Shown here: in pieces, positions 15,646-24,611 of the stretch | Numbering within the stretch: position 1 is the stretch's first letter | Layout of the letters: every line of letters starts with the position of its first letter | Assembly: GCF_015354575.1 (NCBI RefSeq) | Contig: NZ_JACAFQ010000039.1 | Location: 1 to 46,702, forward strand | Direction of reading: 5' to 3' | Length of the DNA: 46,702 nucleotides | From: Pseudomonas sp. UFMG81 | GTDB taxonomy: Bacteria > Pseudomonadota > Gammaproteobacteria > Pseudomonadales > Pseudomonadaceae | Notes under the pieces: model-generated | The model's input: only the letters and a program-made list of their open reading frames with translations | Databases searched by the model: none | Told to the model about the DNA's origin: nothing | Made by a program: the position numbers and the translations under genes

Positions 15646-15700
15646 TCTTCGCGGGTGAACCCGCTCCCACAGGTGTGGGGTGGGTTTACCCGCGAAAAGA
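15646..15700. repeat. REP-like inverted repeat between convergent genes
   Basis: tcttcgcgggtgaacccgctccca faces tgggtttacccgcgaaaaga. It overlaps the space between the glutaredoxin-like gene and the GST gene, which converge, and may terminate both. Confidence 0.75.
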
Positions 15701-15703
15701 CCC

Positions 15704-16306
15704 TCAGTCCACCATCGGCACATGCCGCGGATGACTGGCCACCCGCTCGAGCCAGGCCTTCACCGCCGGATAATCGGTGAGATCGAACCCACCCTGGTGT
15801 GCCACATGGGTGTAGGCGTACAACGCCACATCGGCGATCGAGTACTGATCCCCCACCAGATACGGCGTCATCTGCAGCTGCTTGTTCATCACCTTGAGCG
15901 CCTTGTAGCCGCCCTTGTGCAGCCCCTTGTACTCCTCCAGACGCTCCTGCGGCAGCCCCAGGTAGAACTGGATGAAGCGCGCCACGGCAATGTACGGCTC
16001 ATGGCTGTACTGCTCGAAGAACTGCCATTGCAGCACTTGAGTGCGCAGGCGCGGCTCGCTGGGCAGGAACTCGCTGCCATCGGCCAGGTAGTTGAGGATC
16101 GCGTTGGATTCCCACAGGCAGGTGCCATCCTCGAGCTTGAGCACCGGTACCTTGCCGTTGGGGTTCATGGCCAGGAACTCGGGGGTCTCGGTCTCGCCCT
16201 TGAGAATATCCACCGGGTGCCACTCGCACGGTCGGTCGAGCAAGCTCAACATCAGCTTGACCTTGTAGCAGTTGCCCGAGTTGTAATCGCCATACACCTT
16301 GTACAT
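15704..16306 (-). CDS. Glutathione S-transferase family protein
   Basis: A 200-residue GST: an N-terminal thioredoxin-like domain (YGDYNSGNCYKVKLMLSLL, NPNGKVPVLKLEDG with cis-Pro, LWESNAILNYLA) and an all-helical C-terminal domain ending AWLERVASHPRHVPM. The active-site Ser/Cys candidates are in NSGNCYK. The substrate is unknown. The start at 16306 is chosen over one 13 codons upstream because ggggaggggcg lies directly before it. Confidence 0.9.
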   Translation of the reverse strand: MYKVYGDYNSGNCYKVKLMLSLLDRPCEWHPVDILKGETETPEFLAMNPNGKVPVLKLEDGTCLWESNAILNYLADGSEFLPSEPRLRTQVLQWQFFEQYSHEPYIAVARFIQFYLGLPQERLEEYKGLHKGGYKALKVMNKQLQMTPYLVGDQYSIADVALYAYTHVAHQGGFDLTDYPAVKAWLERVASHPRHVPMVD

Positions 16307-16451
16307 CGCCCCTCCCCTTTCACGCAGTTGCGTAGTCGTGGCCAATAGTTGGCGACTGTACGGCTAAATGCAATGCCTGCTGTATGGCACGGTTCGCGCT
16401 ATCACAGGGTAGCCTGCAAAAAATGCTTACATCTGTACAAGGAATTCACCC

Positions 16452-17642
16452 ATGACCGATGCCACCACTGCGCCACTGCGCCCGCTGGCAGACAGCTCCC
16501 CGTCGGCGGTGGTCGCCGGCTTCATCGCCATGCTCACCGGCTACACCAGCTCGCTGGTGCTGATGTTCCAGGCCGGCCAGGCCGCCGGCTTGACCAGCGC
16601 GCAGATCTCGTCATGGATCTGGGCGCTGTCGATCGGCATGGCGGTGTGCAGCATCGGCCTGTCGTTGCGCTACCGCACCCCGGTGACAGTAGCCTGGTCG
16701 ACGCCAGGCGCGGCGCTGCTGATCACCAGCCTGGGCGGAGTGAGCTACGGCGAGGCCATCGGTGCCTACATCACCTGCGCCGTGCTGGTGCTGATCTGCG
16801 GCCTGACCGGCAGTTTCGAGCGGCTGGTCCGGCGCATCCCCGCCTCGCTGGCTTCGGCGCTGCTGGCCGGCATCCTGTTCAAGATCGGCAGCGAGATCTT
16901 CGTCGCCGCCCAGCACCGCACTGTGCTGGTGCTGGGCATGTTCTTCAGCTACTTGCTGGTCAAGCGCCTGTCGCCGCGCTATTGCGTGCTGGCGGCGCTG
17001 CTGGTCGGCACGGCGCTGTCCGGTGCCCTCGGGCTGCTCGATTTCAGCCGCTTCCAGCTGGAGGTGGCGACACCGGTGTGGACCACACCGAGTTTCTCGC
17101 TGGCGGCGACCATCAGCATCGGTATCCCGCTGTTCGTGGTGGCGATGACGTCGCAGAACATGCCCGGGGTGGCCGTGCTGCGCGCCGACGGTTACCAGGT
17201 GCCGGCCTCGCCACTGATCTCGGCCACCGGCTTCGCCTCGCTGCTGCTGGCGCCGTTCGGCTCCCACGGCATCAACCTGGCGGCGATCAGCGCGGCGATC
17301 TGCACCGGGCCGCATGCCCATGAAGACCCACGCAAACGCTACACCGCGGCAGTCTGGTGCGGGATTTTCTACGGTATCGCCGGTACCTTCGGCGCCACCC
17401 TGGCGGCGCTGTTCGGTGCGTTGCCCAAGGAGCTGGTGCTGTCGATCGCCGCATTGGCGCTGTTCGGGTCGATCATGAATGGCTTGAGCGTGGCCATGGG
17501 TGAGGTGCGCGAGCGCGAGGCGGCGCTGATCACCTTCATGGTGACGGCGTCGGGCTTCACCTTGTTCTCGATCGGCTCGGCGTTCTGGGGGATCGTGGCG
17601 GGAGTGTTGACCTTGCTGATCCTGAGCCCGCGCAAGGCGTGA
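16452..17642 (+). CDS. benE: Benzoate/H+ symporter family protein
   Basis: A 396-residue membrane protein with about eleven to twelve hydrophobic segments, matching the BenE family: GYTSSLVLMFQAGQAAGLT, VAWSTPGAALL, and FGSHGINLAAISAAICTGPHAHEDPRKRY, the hallmark motif. BenE proteins import benzoate with protons. No ben catabolic genes are in view, so a different aromatic or organic-acid substrate is possible. aaggaattcaccc precedes the ATG. The upstream gene (GST) is divergent, at 145 bases. Confidence 0.9.
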   Translation: MTDATTAPLRPLADSSPSAVVAGFIAMLTGYTSSLVLMFQAGQAAGLTSAQISSWIWALSIGMAVCSIGLSLRYRTPVTVAWSTPGAALLITSLGGVSYGEAIGAYITCAVLVLICGLTGSFERLVRRIPASLASALLAGILFKIGSEIFVAAQHRTVLVLGMFFSYLLVKRLSPRYCVLAALLVGTALSGALGLLDFSRFQLEVATPVWTTPSFSLAATISIGIPLFVVAMTSQNMPGVAVLRADGYQVPASPLISATGFASLLLAPFGSHGINLAAISAAICTGPHAHEDPRKRYTAAVWCGIFYGIAGTFGATLAALFGALPKELVLSIAALALFGSIMNGLSVAMGEVREREAALITFMVTASGFTLFSIGSAFWGIVAGVLTLLILSPRKA

Positions 17643-18043
17643 TCAATCGAAAGTAGGCACCGGCCCTGTCACTGAAAAAGCGGCTCCAGCAGGTGCACTG
17701 TTGCGGGAGATGCCATGGACAGGACACGCCTCTCAAGCGCCCCTTGCTTGCCGACCTGGCTTTTCAGCAAGGGGAACAGTCGCGCCAGCTGCTGGACCAC
17801 GCCCACCTGGGGTTTGTACGAAGTCACGCAGCGGCAATCAGGCAAAGCGAAAACAGGCGAGGAGCGGCAACGCCGGCCAGGCGGCCAATACACCGCCAGC
17901 AGCGAACGGCTTGTTTCCGAGACAGGTCATAGGCCTGGCTGGCCGGCATCGCTGCTGAGTTCGATAGCCGGCGCGTTTTCGAAGGTGTTCAAGGGATACT
18001 TGACGGGCCCACCAGCATTTATTGTCAAACCGGCCAGAACCCG
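17643..18043. other. Intergenic stretch without a supported gene
   Basis: About 400 bases between the convergent benE and acyltransferase genes. Short open frames on both strands give no recognisable protein and lack ribosome-binding sites. With the similar empty stretch at 19184-19714, it frames the acyltransferase gene. Confidence 0.6.
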
Positions 18044-19183
18044 TTACTTGGCTACCGCCAGCAATTGATCATCATGGCGACTCCCCCGCTGCTTTTCTTG
18101 ATACTTTCTGTTTATCCACTTCCGCATGGGCTCTTCAACAAAGTGGTGCGCAACTGCTGATGCAGCGACCAGCACAAGAAATGCACAGACCATCAGGATT
18201 TTTGGATTGTTCAGCGCTGAGAATTCTCCGACCACGTCAGCGTGATGCTCAACCAGCGGAATAATGACCAGAAACTGCAGCGAATAGAACGAGTAGCTAA
18301 TTTTCCCCAGCCATACGACCAACCGAGTAGAAAGCAACCAGTTCAGAATACCGCCCCCCGCAGAAAGCGAAACCAACAAGAATGCAATGGTGGGAATGAC
18401 AATCCAGTTATGCCCGACATACAGTGGCATTTTACTTCCAACCACAGACAAATACAGGACAAGCAACCCAAGTACAACCACCTGCATTGACTGACCAGCG
18501 CGCCTGCCGTGGCCTCGCATGAAACAGAGGCAGGCACAAATACCCACAACGAACTCTGGAAGCCTGAAAATTGGAATTGAGTAAAATACTTTGTTGGCCG
18601 CATCGTCGAACAGCGCCGCACTGACACCTATCAGTGCAGAAAAGACGGCGCACCCCGCGCCCAGCAACAACAAACGTGTGCTCTTCATTTTGTTGAGTGC
18701 CGGGAGCATCAAAGGCAAAAGGAAATAGCAGAACACCTCAACCGAAATCGACCAACTTGCCCCGTCATTCCAATAGTTAAACATCTGTGGGAACCAGGCC
18801 TGGATCACAAAAAGGTTGGCAACCACCAGCATCGCCACCTTCGAAACAGCCAATGCGGTGTCAACGAAAGACCCGTCCCCAAAATTCACACCCATCCACG
18901 GAATGGTTGCAACTGCAGCCAACAGGTAGACGGGATATATGCGAGAGAATCGGCTGACCAAATACGACCTGTACGCCGTACCACCGCTTGAATATCTATA
19001 GGCGAGCACAAACCCCGACAAAATGAAAAACAGGCTCATGCCAATCGCCCCCTGATCCAATATGTTTTTTACATACGGGTTCTCAGTGAGCGGCCAGCGG
19101 ATATGGATATGAAAAATAAATACATAAAGCGCTGCAAAAAATCGCAAACCGGTAAGCGGGAGGATTTCTGACTTTTCAATCAT
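18044..19183 (-). CDS. Acyltransferase 3 family (OafA/YrhL-like) membrane protein
   Basis: A 379-residue integral membrane acyltransferase with about ten hydrophobic helices. The family signature EILPLTGLRFFAALYVFIFHIHIRW holds the catalytic-type Arg and His near the N-terminus, and RFSRIYPVYLLA follows. Such proteins O-acetylate polysaccharides, LPS or peptidoglycan. No SGNH domain is fused. The start at MIEKSE is chosen; the frame upstream has no family similarity. The gene is clearly richer in A/T than its neighbours and is isolated between empty stretches, suggesting later acquisition. It could modify the O-antigen made by the locus further right, but that is only inference. Confidence 0.88.
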   Translation of the reverse strand: MIEKSEILPLTGLRFFAALYVFIFHIHIRWPLTENPYVKNILDQGAIGMSLFFILSGFVLAYRYSSGGTAYRSYLVSRFSRIYPVYLLAAVATIPWMGVNFGDGSFVDTALAVSKVAMLVVANLFVIQAWFPQMFNYWNDGASWSISVEVFCYFLLPLMLPALNKMKSTRLLLLGAGCAVFSALIGVSAALFDDAANKVFYSIPIFRLPEFVVGICACLCFMRGHGRRAGQSMQVVVLGLLVLYLSVVGSKMPLYVGHNWIVIPTIAFLLVSLSAGGGILNWLLSTRLVVWLGKISYSFYSLQFLVIIPLVEHHADVVGEFSALNNPKILMVCAFLVLVAASAVAHHFVEEPMRKWINRKYQEKQRGSRHDDQLLAVAK

Positions 19184-19714
19184 TGTATAATTCCATACTG
19201 TACGGGAGCTGAGTTCATCGTGCAGACATCCGTGCCCAAGCCAGCGTTTCTGTAGGCGTAAAGCCAAGAGCATCACGTGCTATCCGCTACTACAGGTCTT
19301 TGCACTGCAGCCCCTCAAGCCGATGCTTGGGTTTGCAAACACCGGGTTTGAAAATGACCAGAATCTTGGATCCCCTGCCACGCCCTCACCTTCCTTGACA
19401 TGCAGGCCTGGCCGGAGGGACCTCAGCCGCCAAGTATACCCGCAACGATGACGCTGACGTAGCTGTTGGCGGCATCGGCATCGCGGTGCATTCACCAGCT
19501 ACCTGAATTCTGGTGACTCTCAACTCGAAGAAAACGAAGTCGAACGCTGCTGTGCGATACCCGTCGTAACGATGCTGGCTGGAGGCTGACATGATGTGTT
19601 CGATACCTCTGCAGTAGCCTCCACCACTTGCTGATTTTGCCTATCCTGAACTCACTTGACGGCTGATGAGGCTGGCGCGGTGATCCGACGCATTGTGCAA
19701 TGGTTCGATCACGT
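19184..19714. other. Intergenic stretch without a supported gene
   Basis: About 530 bases of mixed composition between the acyltransferase and chemoreceptor genes. No frame on either strand has a convincing start, ribosome site or known motif. It may contain gene remnants, but none can be identified. Confidence 0.55.
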
Positions 19715-21658
19715 TCAAAGCCGGAAATGCCCCACCACCCCTTTCAGATCATCCGCCAACCCCGCGAGCTCGACACTTGACCGCGCATTGTCCTCCATCG
19801 CCAGCGCCGCCTGATCGGCGCTGCCGCGGATCTGTGTGACACTGCGGCTGATCTCCTCGGCCACCGAGCTCTGCTGCTCGGCGGCGGCGGCGATCTGCTG
19901 GTTCATTTGCTGGATCAGCGACACCGCAGCGGCGATGCTGCCCAGAGCGCTTTCAGTATGCAGCGCATCGGCCACGGCCAGGCGCACCAGCTCGGTGCTG
20001 CCACGGATCTGCGCCACCGACTGCTGGGCATTGCCCCGCAAGCTGGCGACCAGGCGCTCGATCTCCTCGGTGGATTGCCGGGTGCGTCGGGCCAACGCGC
20101 GCACCTCGTCGGCCACCACGGCAAAGCCACGCCCCTGCTCACCGGCCCGGGCCGCCTCGATGGCGGCGTTCAGGGCCAGCAGGTTGGTCTGCTCGGCGAC
20201 GCTCTTGATCACCTCCAGCACGTCGCCGATGGTATGGATCTCAGCACTGAGGCTGTCAATGCCACTGCTGGCGGTTTCGGCGGCCGCCGCCAGCTGCTCG
20301 ATGCGCTGCATGCTCTGGCGCACCACCTGCTGGCCGGAGCCGACCTTGTCGTCGGCGGCCTGCGCCGCTTGTGCCGCCTGCTCGGCATTGCGCGCCACAT
20401 CGTGCACGGTGGCGGTCATCTGCTGCATGGCGGTGGCCACCTGCTCGGTTTCGTCCTTCTGGCTGCCGACCTCGCGGTTGGTCTGCTCGGTCACCGCCGA
20501 CAGCGCCTGGGCACTGCCGGCCAGTTGTTCGATGCCCTGCTGCAAGCCACTGACCACACCAGACAAACCCTCGGCCATCTGCTCCATGGCCTGCAACAGT
20601 TGCCCCACCTCGTCGCTGCGCGGCGCCTGCACCTCGCTGGCCAGCTCACCAGCGGCGATGCGCCGGGCACGGGCGATCACTCGCTTGAGTGGCGCCACCA
20701 CGGCGCGGGTGATCAACCAGGCCGCCAGCACGCCAACCAGCAGCGCCAGCGCGGTGGCGGCGGCAATGGCAACGGCGTTGCGCGCCAGCTCTGCCTGCAT
20801 CGCTTGCTCCTGGGCGGTGTAGGCCTGCTCCACCCGTGCCGTGACCTGCCCGGCGCTGGCCTGCAGCCGGTCCTTGATACCGCGCTCCTGGCCGAGCAGG
20901 TCGGTGTATTCATTGAGTTTGTCGGAGAAACTGGCGATATGCCCGGCCACCTCACCCAGCACACTCTGGTAGCCCGCGTCGCTGATCGCGCCCTTGAGCT
21001 GCTCGACCAGGCTGGCAGCCTCGACGGTCTGGGCGATGCGCCCCTGGCCTACCGCCTCGTCGCCCTTGCGGCTCTGCTCCAGGCGCACGCGGGCTTCGTC
21101 CATGGCCTGCAACATCAGCCGCGAGACCTGCGCCACTTGCCCCGCCTGTTCGAGAAACTCACCGCCCTGCTGGCCCTGGGACTGCTTGAGGGTGTAGGTG
21201 CCGTCGTCGGCCAGGCCGGCCTGCAACACATCGAGGTTGTTGGCCACGCTGGATACCGACCAGCTGGCCATGTCCAGCGCCAGCTCCTTGGCCTGCACCG
21301 CCTGGACGAACTGGTCGAAGGCCTGGCCATAGGCCGTCAAGTCGCTCTCGGCCGAGGCCAGCGCCGGCACGCCACGGGCGCGTTCAAGCAATGCTTGCAG
21401 GCCTTCACGCAGGGCGTCGGCCTCCTTGATGTCGGAGCGCAGGGCGAACGCCTGTTCATGCTGGCGCAGGCGCGACAGGTCGGTGTTGAACTGGGCCATC
21501 TGGCGCAGGCCTTCGAAACGTTGGCCTACGCTGGACAGCGCATACACGCCAATGACGGCCACCAGCAGCGTCAGCAGCAGCACCAGGGCGAAGCCCAACG
21601 CGAGCTTGCGGGCCATGCCCAGGTTGGCCAGAACACCGTGCTTGGTTGGCGCCATCAT
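19715..21658 (-). CDS. Methyl-accepting chemotaxis protein, HBM-type sensor
   Basis: A 647-residue chemoreceptor. Membrane helix 1 is at about 18-38 and helix 2 at about 295-317. The ~255-residue, almost all-helical periplasmic domain between them fits the helical bimodular (HBM) class, known in P. putida McpS as a sensor of TCA-cycle acids. A HAMP domain follows (ITRAVVAPLKRVIARARRIAAGEL), then the signalling domain with the conserved hairpin tip EQTNLLALNAAIEAARAGEQGRGFAVVADEVR. No C-terminal CheR pentapeptide (ends GHFRL). The ligand cannot be told from sequence. The ATG at 21658 has agggggaatcg upstream. Confidence 0.92.
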   Translation of the reverse strand: MMAPTKHGVLANLGMARKLALGFALVLLLTLLVAVIGVYALSSVGQRFEGLRQMAQFNTDLSRLRQHEQAFALRSDIKEADALREGLQALLERARGVPALASAESDLTAYGQAFDQFVQAVQAKELALDMASWSVSSVANNLDVLQAGLADDGTYTLKQSQGQQGGEFLEQAGQVAQVSRLMLQAMDEARVRLEQSRKGDEAVGQGRIAQTVEAASLVEQLKGAISDAGYQSVLGEVAGHIASFSDKLNEYTDLLGQERGIKDRLQASAGQVTARVEQAYTAQEQAMQAELARNAVAIAAATALALLVGVLAAWLITRAVVAPLKRVIARARRIAAGELASEVQAPRSDEVGQLLQAMEQMAEGLSGVVSGLQQGIEQLAGSAQALSAVTEQTNREVGSQKDETEQVATAMQQMTATVHDVARNAEQAAQAAQAADDKVGSGQQVVRQSMQRIEQLAAAAETASSGIDSLSAEIHTIGDVLEVIKSVAEQTNLLALNAAIEAARAGEQGRGFAVVADEVRALARRTRQSTEEIERLVASLRGNAQQSVAQIRGSTELVRLAVADALHTESALGSIAAAVSLIQQMNQQIAAAAEQQSSVAEEISRSVTQIRGSADQAALAMEDNARSSVELAGLADDLKGVVGHFRL

Positions 21659-21702
21659 CGATTCCCCCTGCGCTGGTCTTTCTTACCGGGCTGCCGCGCA
21701 AC

Positions 21703-21726
21703 CATCGCTGGCAAGCCAGCTCCCAC
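21703..21726. repeat. Single REP unit
   Basis: accatcgctggcaagccagc plus tccc, a lone REP hairpin of the ctcatcgccggcaagccggc class, in the leader region upstream of the chemoreceptor gene. Confidence 0.75.
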
Positions 21727-21881
21727 AAAAGCAGAGCCAGCGCCGGTGATGAGCCGCAAGTCGGCCCGCTATGTCGTAGGAATTTTCCAAGCAACAAGAT
21801 TGACAACCGCGACGCTCACCTCACAAGAGCCTGGCGCCAGAATGGTGTCATTTAGCTATGAGCGTGTCGCTTTCAGACCGC

Positions 21882-23270
21882 TCAAGGTCGCCCCGCATGC
21901 TCGAAGAACGCCTGGGCGCGCACATCCTGCCCGTAGGCGACATTGATTCGCAGCCAGTCGCAGGCCCGGCCCTGCGGATCGAAAGCGCTGCCCGAGGTGA
22001 GCAGCACGGCATGCTCCAGTGCCAACTGCTCCAGTTCGGCGAAGCCGCGCCCGGGCACACGCGCCCAGACGAACATGCCGCCACAAGGCTCGCAGAACAC
22101 CTCCCAGCCCCACGTTTCCAGTTGCCCGAGCAACTTGGCCATGTGCTGCCCTAGGCGCACCCGCAAACGCTGGATGCTCTTGCGGTAACTGCCAGTGACA
22201 AGCATCTGGCCGATCACCTGCTCGGCAAAGCGACAGGTGCCGATGCCGCTGACCATCTTCAGCTCGGCCAGGCGGGCGATCAGCACAGGATCGGCCACCA
22301 CGTAGCCTACGCGTAGAGAGCTGCTCAAGGTCTTGGAGAAACTGCCCAGGTAGATCACCCGCTGTTCACTGTCGAGGGTGGCCAGGCGCGTGGCCGGGCC
22401 TTCCTGGAAGTCGGCATAGAGGTCGTCCTCGATGATCCGCAGGTCATGCTCGCGGGCCAGCTCCAGCAGGCGATAGGCGACCTTTGGTGTCAGGCTGGTG
22501 CCGGTGGGGTTCTGGTACAGGCTGTTGGTGAACAGGCAGCGCGGGCGGTGCTCGGCCAGCAACTGCTCGAGCACGGCGACGTCCGGCCCGTTGGGTGTGC
22601 GCGGTACTTCGAGCATATGCACGCCGTGCTGGCGCAGCAGGTTGAACAGGTTGTAGTAGCCAGGGCGCTCCACCAGCACCGTGTCGCCCGGCGCCAGCAA
22701 GGTGCGCACCAGCAGGTCGAGGGCGTGGCTGATGCCCTGGGTGGTAAGGATGCGCTCGGGTTCGGCGGCGATATCCAGCCGCGCCAGGCCCTTGTGCAGT
22801 TGCAGGCGCAGGCTGGCCAGGCCCTGGGGCGGGCAGTAGTCGAACAGCGCCTCCGGTTCGCCACGGCTGACCTGGCGTATCGCCTGGGCCAGCTCGGCCT
22901 CGGCGCGCCAGGCCACCGGCAGCCAGCCACAGCCGAGCTTGAGCAGCGACTCATGGCCTTCGCCAAACAACCGCCAACTGCCGTCGATGGCCTCGCCCCA
23001 GGCGCTGCCGGCGTCAGTTTGCTGTCCGGCCTTGCGCTCGGCGACGAAGAAACCGGCGCCGTGCCGCGCCACCAGCCAGCCACTGGCCACCAGGCGATCG
23101 TAGGCCTCGATCACGCAGGAGGCACTGACCGCCTGGGCCTTGGCCAGCGTACGGATCGACGGCAGACGGGCACCGGGGCGCAACCGCTGTTGTTCGATCC
23201 AGGCTTGCAATTGTTCGGTCAGTTGCTGGACCAGCGGCGTGGGGTGAAGGCGATCGAGGTTCAGGTGCAT
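21882..23270 (-). CDS. MocR-type regulator (GntR HTH fused to aminotransferase fold)
   Basis: A 462-residue protein. Residues 1-75 form a GntR winged helix (LRPGARLPSIRTLAKAQAVSASCVIEAYDRL). Residues ~110-455 form a class I aminotransferase fold with the PLP lysine in YLGSFSKTLSSSLRVGYVV and the NPTGTSLT loop. MocR/PdxR proteins sense PLP or amino compounds and commonly control a divergent neighbour. Here the divergent gene is an MFS exporter-like protein, 121 bases away. A palindrome directly in front of the start codon is a candidate operator. The ribosome-binding site is weak. Confidence 0.92.
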   Translation of the reverse strand: MHLNLDRLHPTPLVQQLTEQLQAWIEQQRLRPGARLPSIRTLAKAQAVSASCVIEAYDRLVASGWLVARHGAGFFVAERKAGQQTDAGSAWGEAIDGSWRLFGEGHESLLKLGCGWLPVAWRAEAELAQAIRQVSRGEPEALFDYCPPQGLASLRLQLHKGLARLDIAAEPERILTTQGISHALDLLVRTLLAPGDTVLVERPGYYNLFNLLRQHGVHMLEVPRTPNGPDVAVLEQLLAEHRPRCLFTNSLYQNPTGTSLTPKVAYRLLELAREHDLRIIEDDLYADFQEGPATRLATLDSEQRVIYLGSFSKTLSSSLRVGYVVADPVLIARLAELKMVSGIGTCRFAEQVIGQMLVTGSYRKSIQRLRVRLGQHMAKLLGQLETWGWEVFCEPCGGMFVWARVPGRGFAELEQLALEHAVLLTSGSAFDPQGRACDWLRINVAYGQDVRAQAFFEHAGRP

Positions 23271-23276
23271 GGCAAG

Positions 23277-23299
23277 TGTTCGCTGATTTCAGGCGAACA
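23277..23299. promoter_or_regulatory. Candidate MocR operator
   Basis: tgttcgc, nine bases, gcgaaca: perfect seven-base inverted arms, seven bases upstream of the mocR-like start codon within the divergent promoter region. Position and symmetry fit a regulator site; the cognate protein is inferred from adjacency. Confidence 0.5.
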
Positions 23300-23391
23300 G
23301 TTAAGCACAAATGCCCGGTGTGTGTGCCTTGTTGCGCGGCCCCGCAGGCTCGAAGCTGCCAGCAGATACTCATAACCTTGTGGATAACCCC

Positions 23392-24597
23392 ATGCATACC
23401 CGCCATGCCCCTGCCCTACTGGCATTCGCCTTGTGCCTGATCACCCTCGCAGTGAACCTGCAGGCGCCCTTGTACATCACCTACGCCGAGCTTTCCGGGC
23501 GCGGTGCTGCGGCCACCGCCGTGGCCTTTTCCGGCTATGTGCTGGGGGTACTGCCGGTGCTGTTGGCCCTGGGCGGGCTGGCCGACCGGGTCGGGCGACG
23601 CCCGCTGATTCTCGCCGCCCTGGTGCTGTCGATGGTCGCCACGCTGATCATGCTGTTGGCCCCAAGCCTGGAAGCACTGGGCGTGGCGCGCCTGTGCCTG
23701 GGGTTGGGCACTGGCCTGGCCTCGGCCACGGCCACCGCCTACATGGACGAATTGATGGGTGGAGGTGGCAGTGGCCACGCAGCGACCTGGGTCACCGCCA
23801 GCACCTCACTGGGCTTCGGCCTGGGTGCGGCACTGACCAGCGTGTTCCTGTTGCACGGCCCCAGCCTCACCCCCGGTAGCTTCCACCTGCAACTGCTGCT
23901 CGCAGGCCTCGCCCTGGTGCTGGTGTGGCGCCTGCCCGACCCATGCCCGGCCGGGCGCAACCCCATGCTGCGCCTGCCGTACTATCCCGCCGGCAGCCTG
24001 GCCTATGGCCTGGCGATCCTGCTGGCTTGGGCCTGCGTCGGGCTGGTGATCGCGCTGCTACCAGGGATTCTGCGCCAACACGGGTTGAGCGCCTGGTCGG
24101 GTTTCTCGACCTTCTGCGTGATCAGTTGCGGGTTGCTGTTCCAGCCCATGGCCCGGCGCCTGGCCAGCGCCCAGGCGACCTTGCTTGGGTTGCTGATCCT
24201 GCCGTGCAGCTATGGGGTGCTGGCCTGGGGCGCCGACAGCGGCAACCTGGCGGGTGTACTGTTGGGCGCGATCGCTGCCAGCAGCGCCTGCTATGGCTTT
24301 ATCTACCTGGGGGGGTTGGCGGCGGTGAACCGGTTGGCGGGCAGCGAGAAAACCCGCGCCAGCGCCGGGTTCTTCCTGCTGGCGTACCTGGGGTTCAGCG
24401 TGCCAGTGATCTTTACCGGGGTGCTCAGCGACCGGCTGGGTTCGCGCGTGGCGCTGATGGTGTTTGGGGTGGTGTTGTCAGTGGGGTGCGCGATGGTGTC
24501 GCGCATTTTGTGGAAGGTCTCGAGGGCCTCTCGCCGGCAAGCCGGCTCCCACGCGGCCCCCGATGCAGGCGGCCAAGGGGCTCACAACGCCCCTTAG
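23392..24597 (+). CDS. MFS transporter, divergent from the MocR regulator
   Basis: A 401-residue protein with about twelve hydrophobic helices and the MFS motif between helices 2 and 3 (GGLADRVGRRPLIL). It probably exports or imports a small metabolite; the substrate is unknown, and control by the adjacent MocR protein is likely. The start MHTRHAPALL is chosen; the frame upstream has no membrane-protein character. The last ~25 codons read through a REP unit (residues SRRQAGSHAAPDAGG...), so the native C-terminus has probably been extended or replaced by repeat sequence. Confidence 0.87.
   Translation: MHTRHAPALLAFALCLITLAVNLQAPLYITYAELSGRGAAATAVAFSGYVLGVLPVLLALGGLADRVGRRPLILAALVLSMVATLIMLLAPSLEALGVARLCLGLGTGLASATATAYMDELMGGGGSGHAATWVTASTSLGFGLGAALTSVFLLHGPSLTPGSFHLQLLLAGLALVLVWRLPDPCPAGRNPMLRLPYYPAGSLAYGLAILLAWACVGLVIALLPGILRQHGLSAWSGFSTFCVISCGLLFQPMARRLASAQATLLGLLILPCSYGVLAWGADSGNLAGVLLGAIAASSACYGFIYLGGLAAVNRLAGSEKTRASAGFFLLAYLGFSVPVIFTGVLSDRLGSRVALMVFGVVLSVGCAMVSRILWKVSRASRRQAGSHAAPDAGGQGAHNAP
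24525..24552. repeat. REP unit inside the 3' end of the MFS gene
   Basis: ggcctctcgccggcaagccg continuing into gctcccac is the same REP core found at 591 and 3373, but here it is translated as part of the MFS reading frame. Confidence 0.85.
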
Positions 24598-24611
24598 CAC
24601 CTCATAAGCCC

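Noticed and set aside
17669..17893. A 74-codon minus-strand frame (…PQVGVVQQLARLFPLLKSQVG…)
   Set aside because: It looks somewhat protein-like and could be a remnant, but no family was recognised and there is no convincing start.
19386..19592. A 68-codon frame in the gap before the chemoreceptor gene
   Set aside because: No motif, no ribosome site, ordinary chance length in high-GC DNA.
21660..21881. FliA-type promoter for the chemoreceptor
   Set aside because: No gccgataa-like box with correct spacing was found on the minus strand upstream of the start.
19907..21946. A 679-codon plus-strand frame opposite the chemoreceptor gene
   Set aside because: Low-complexity Leu/Gly/His composition, no ribosome site, wholly antisense to a clear chemoreceptor.
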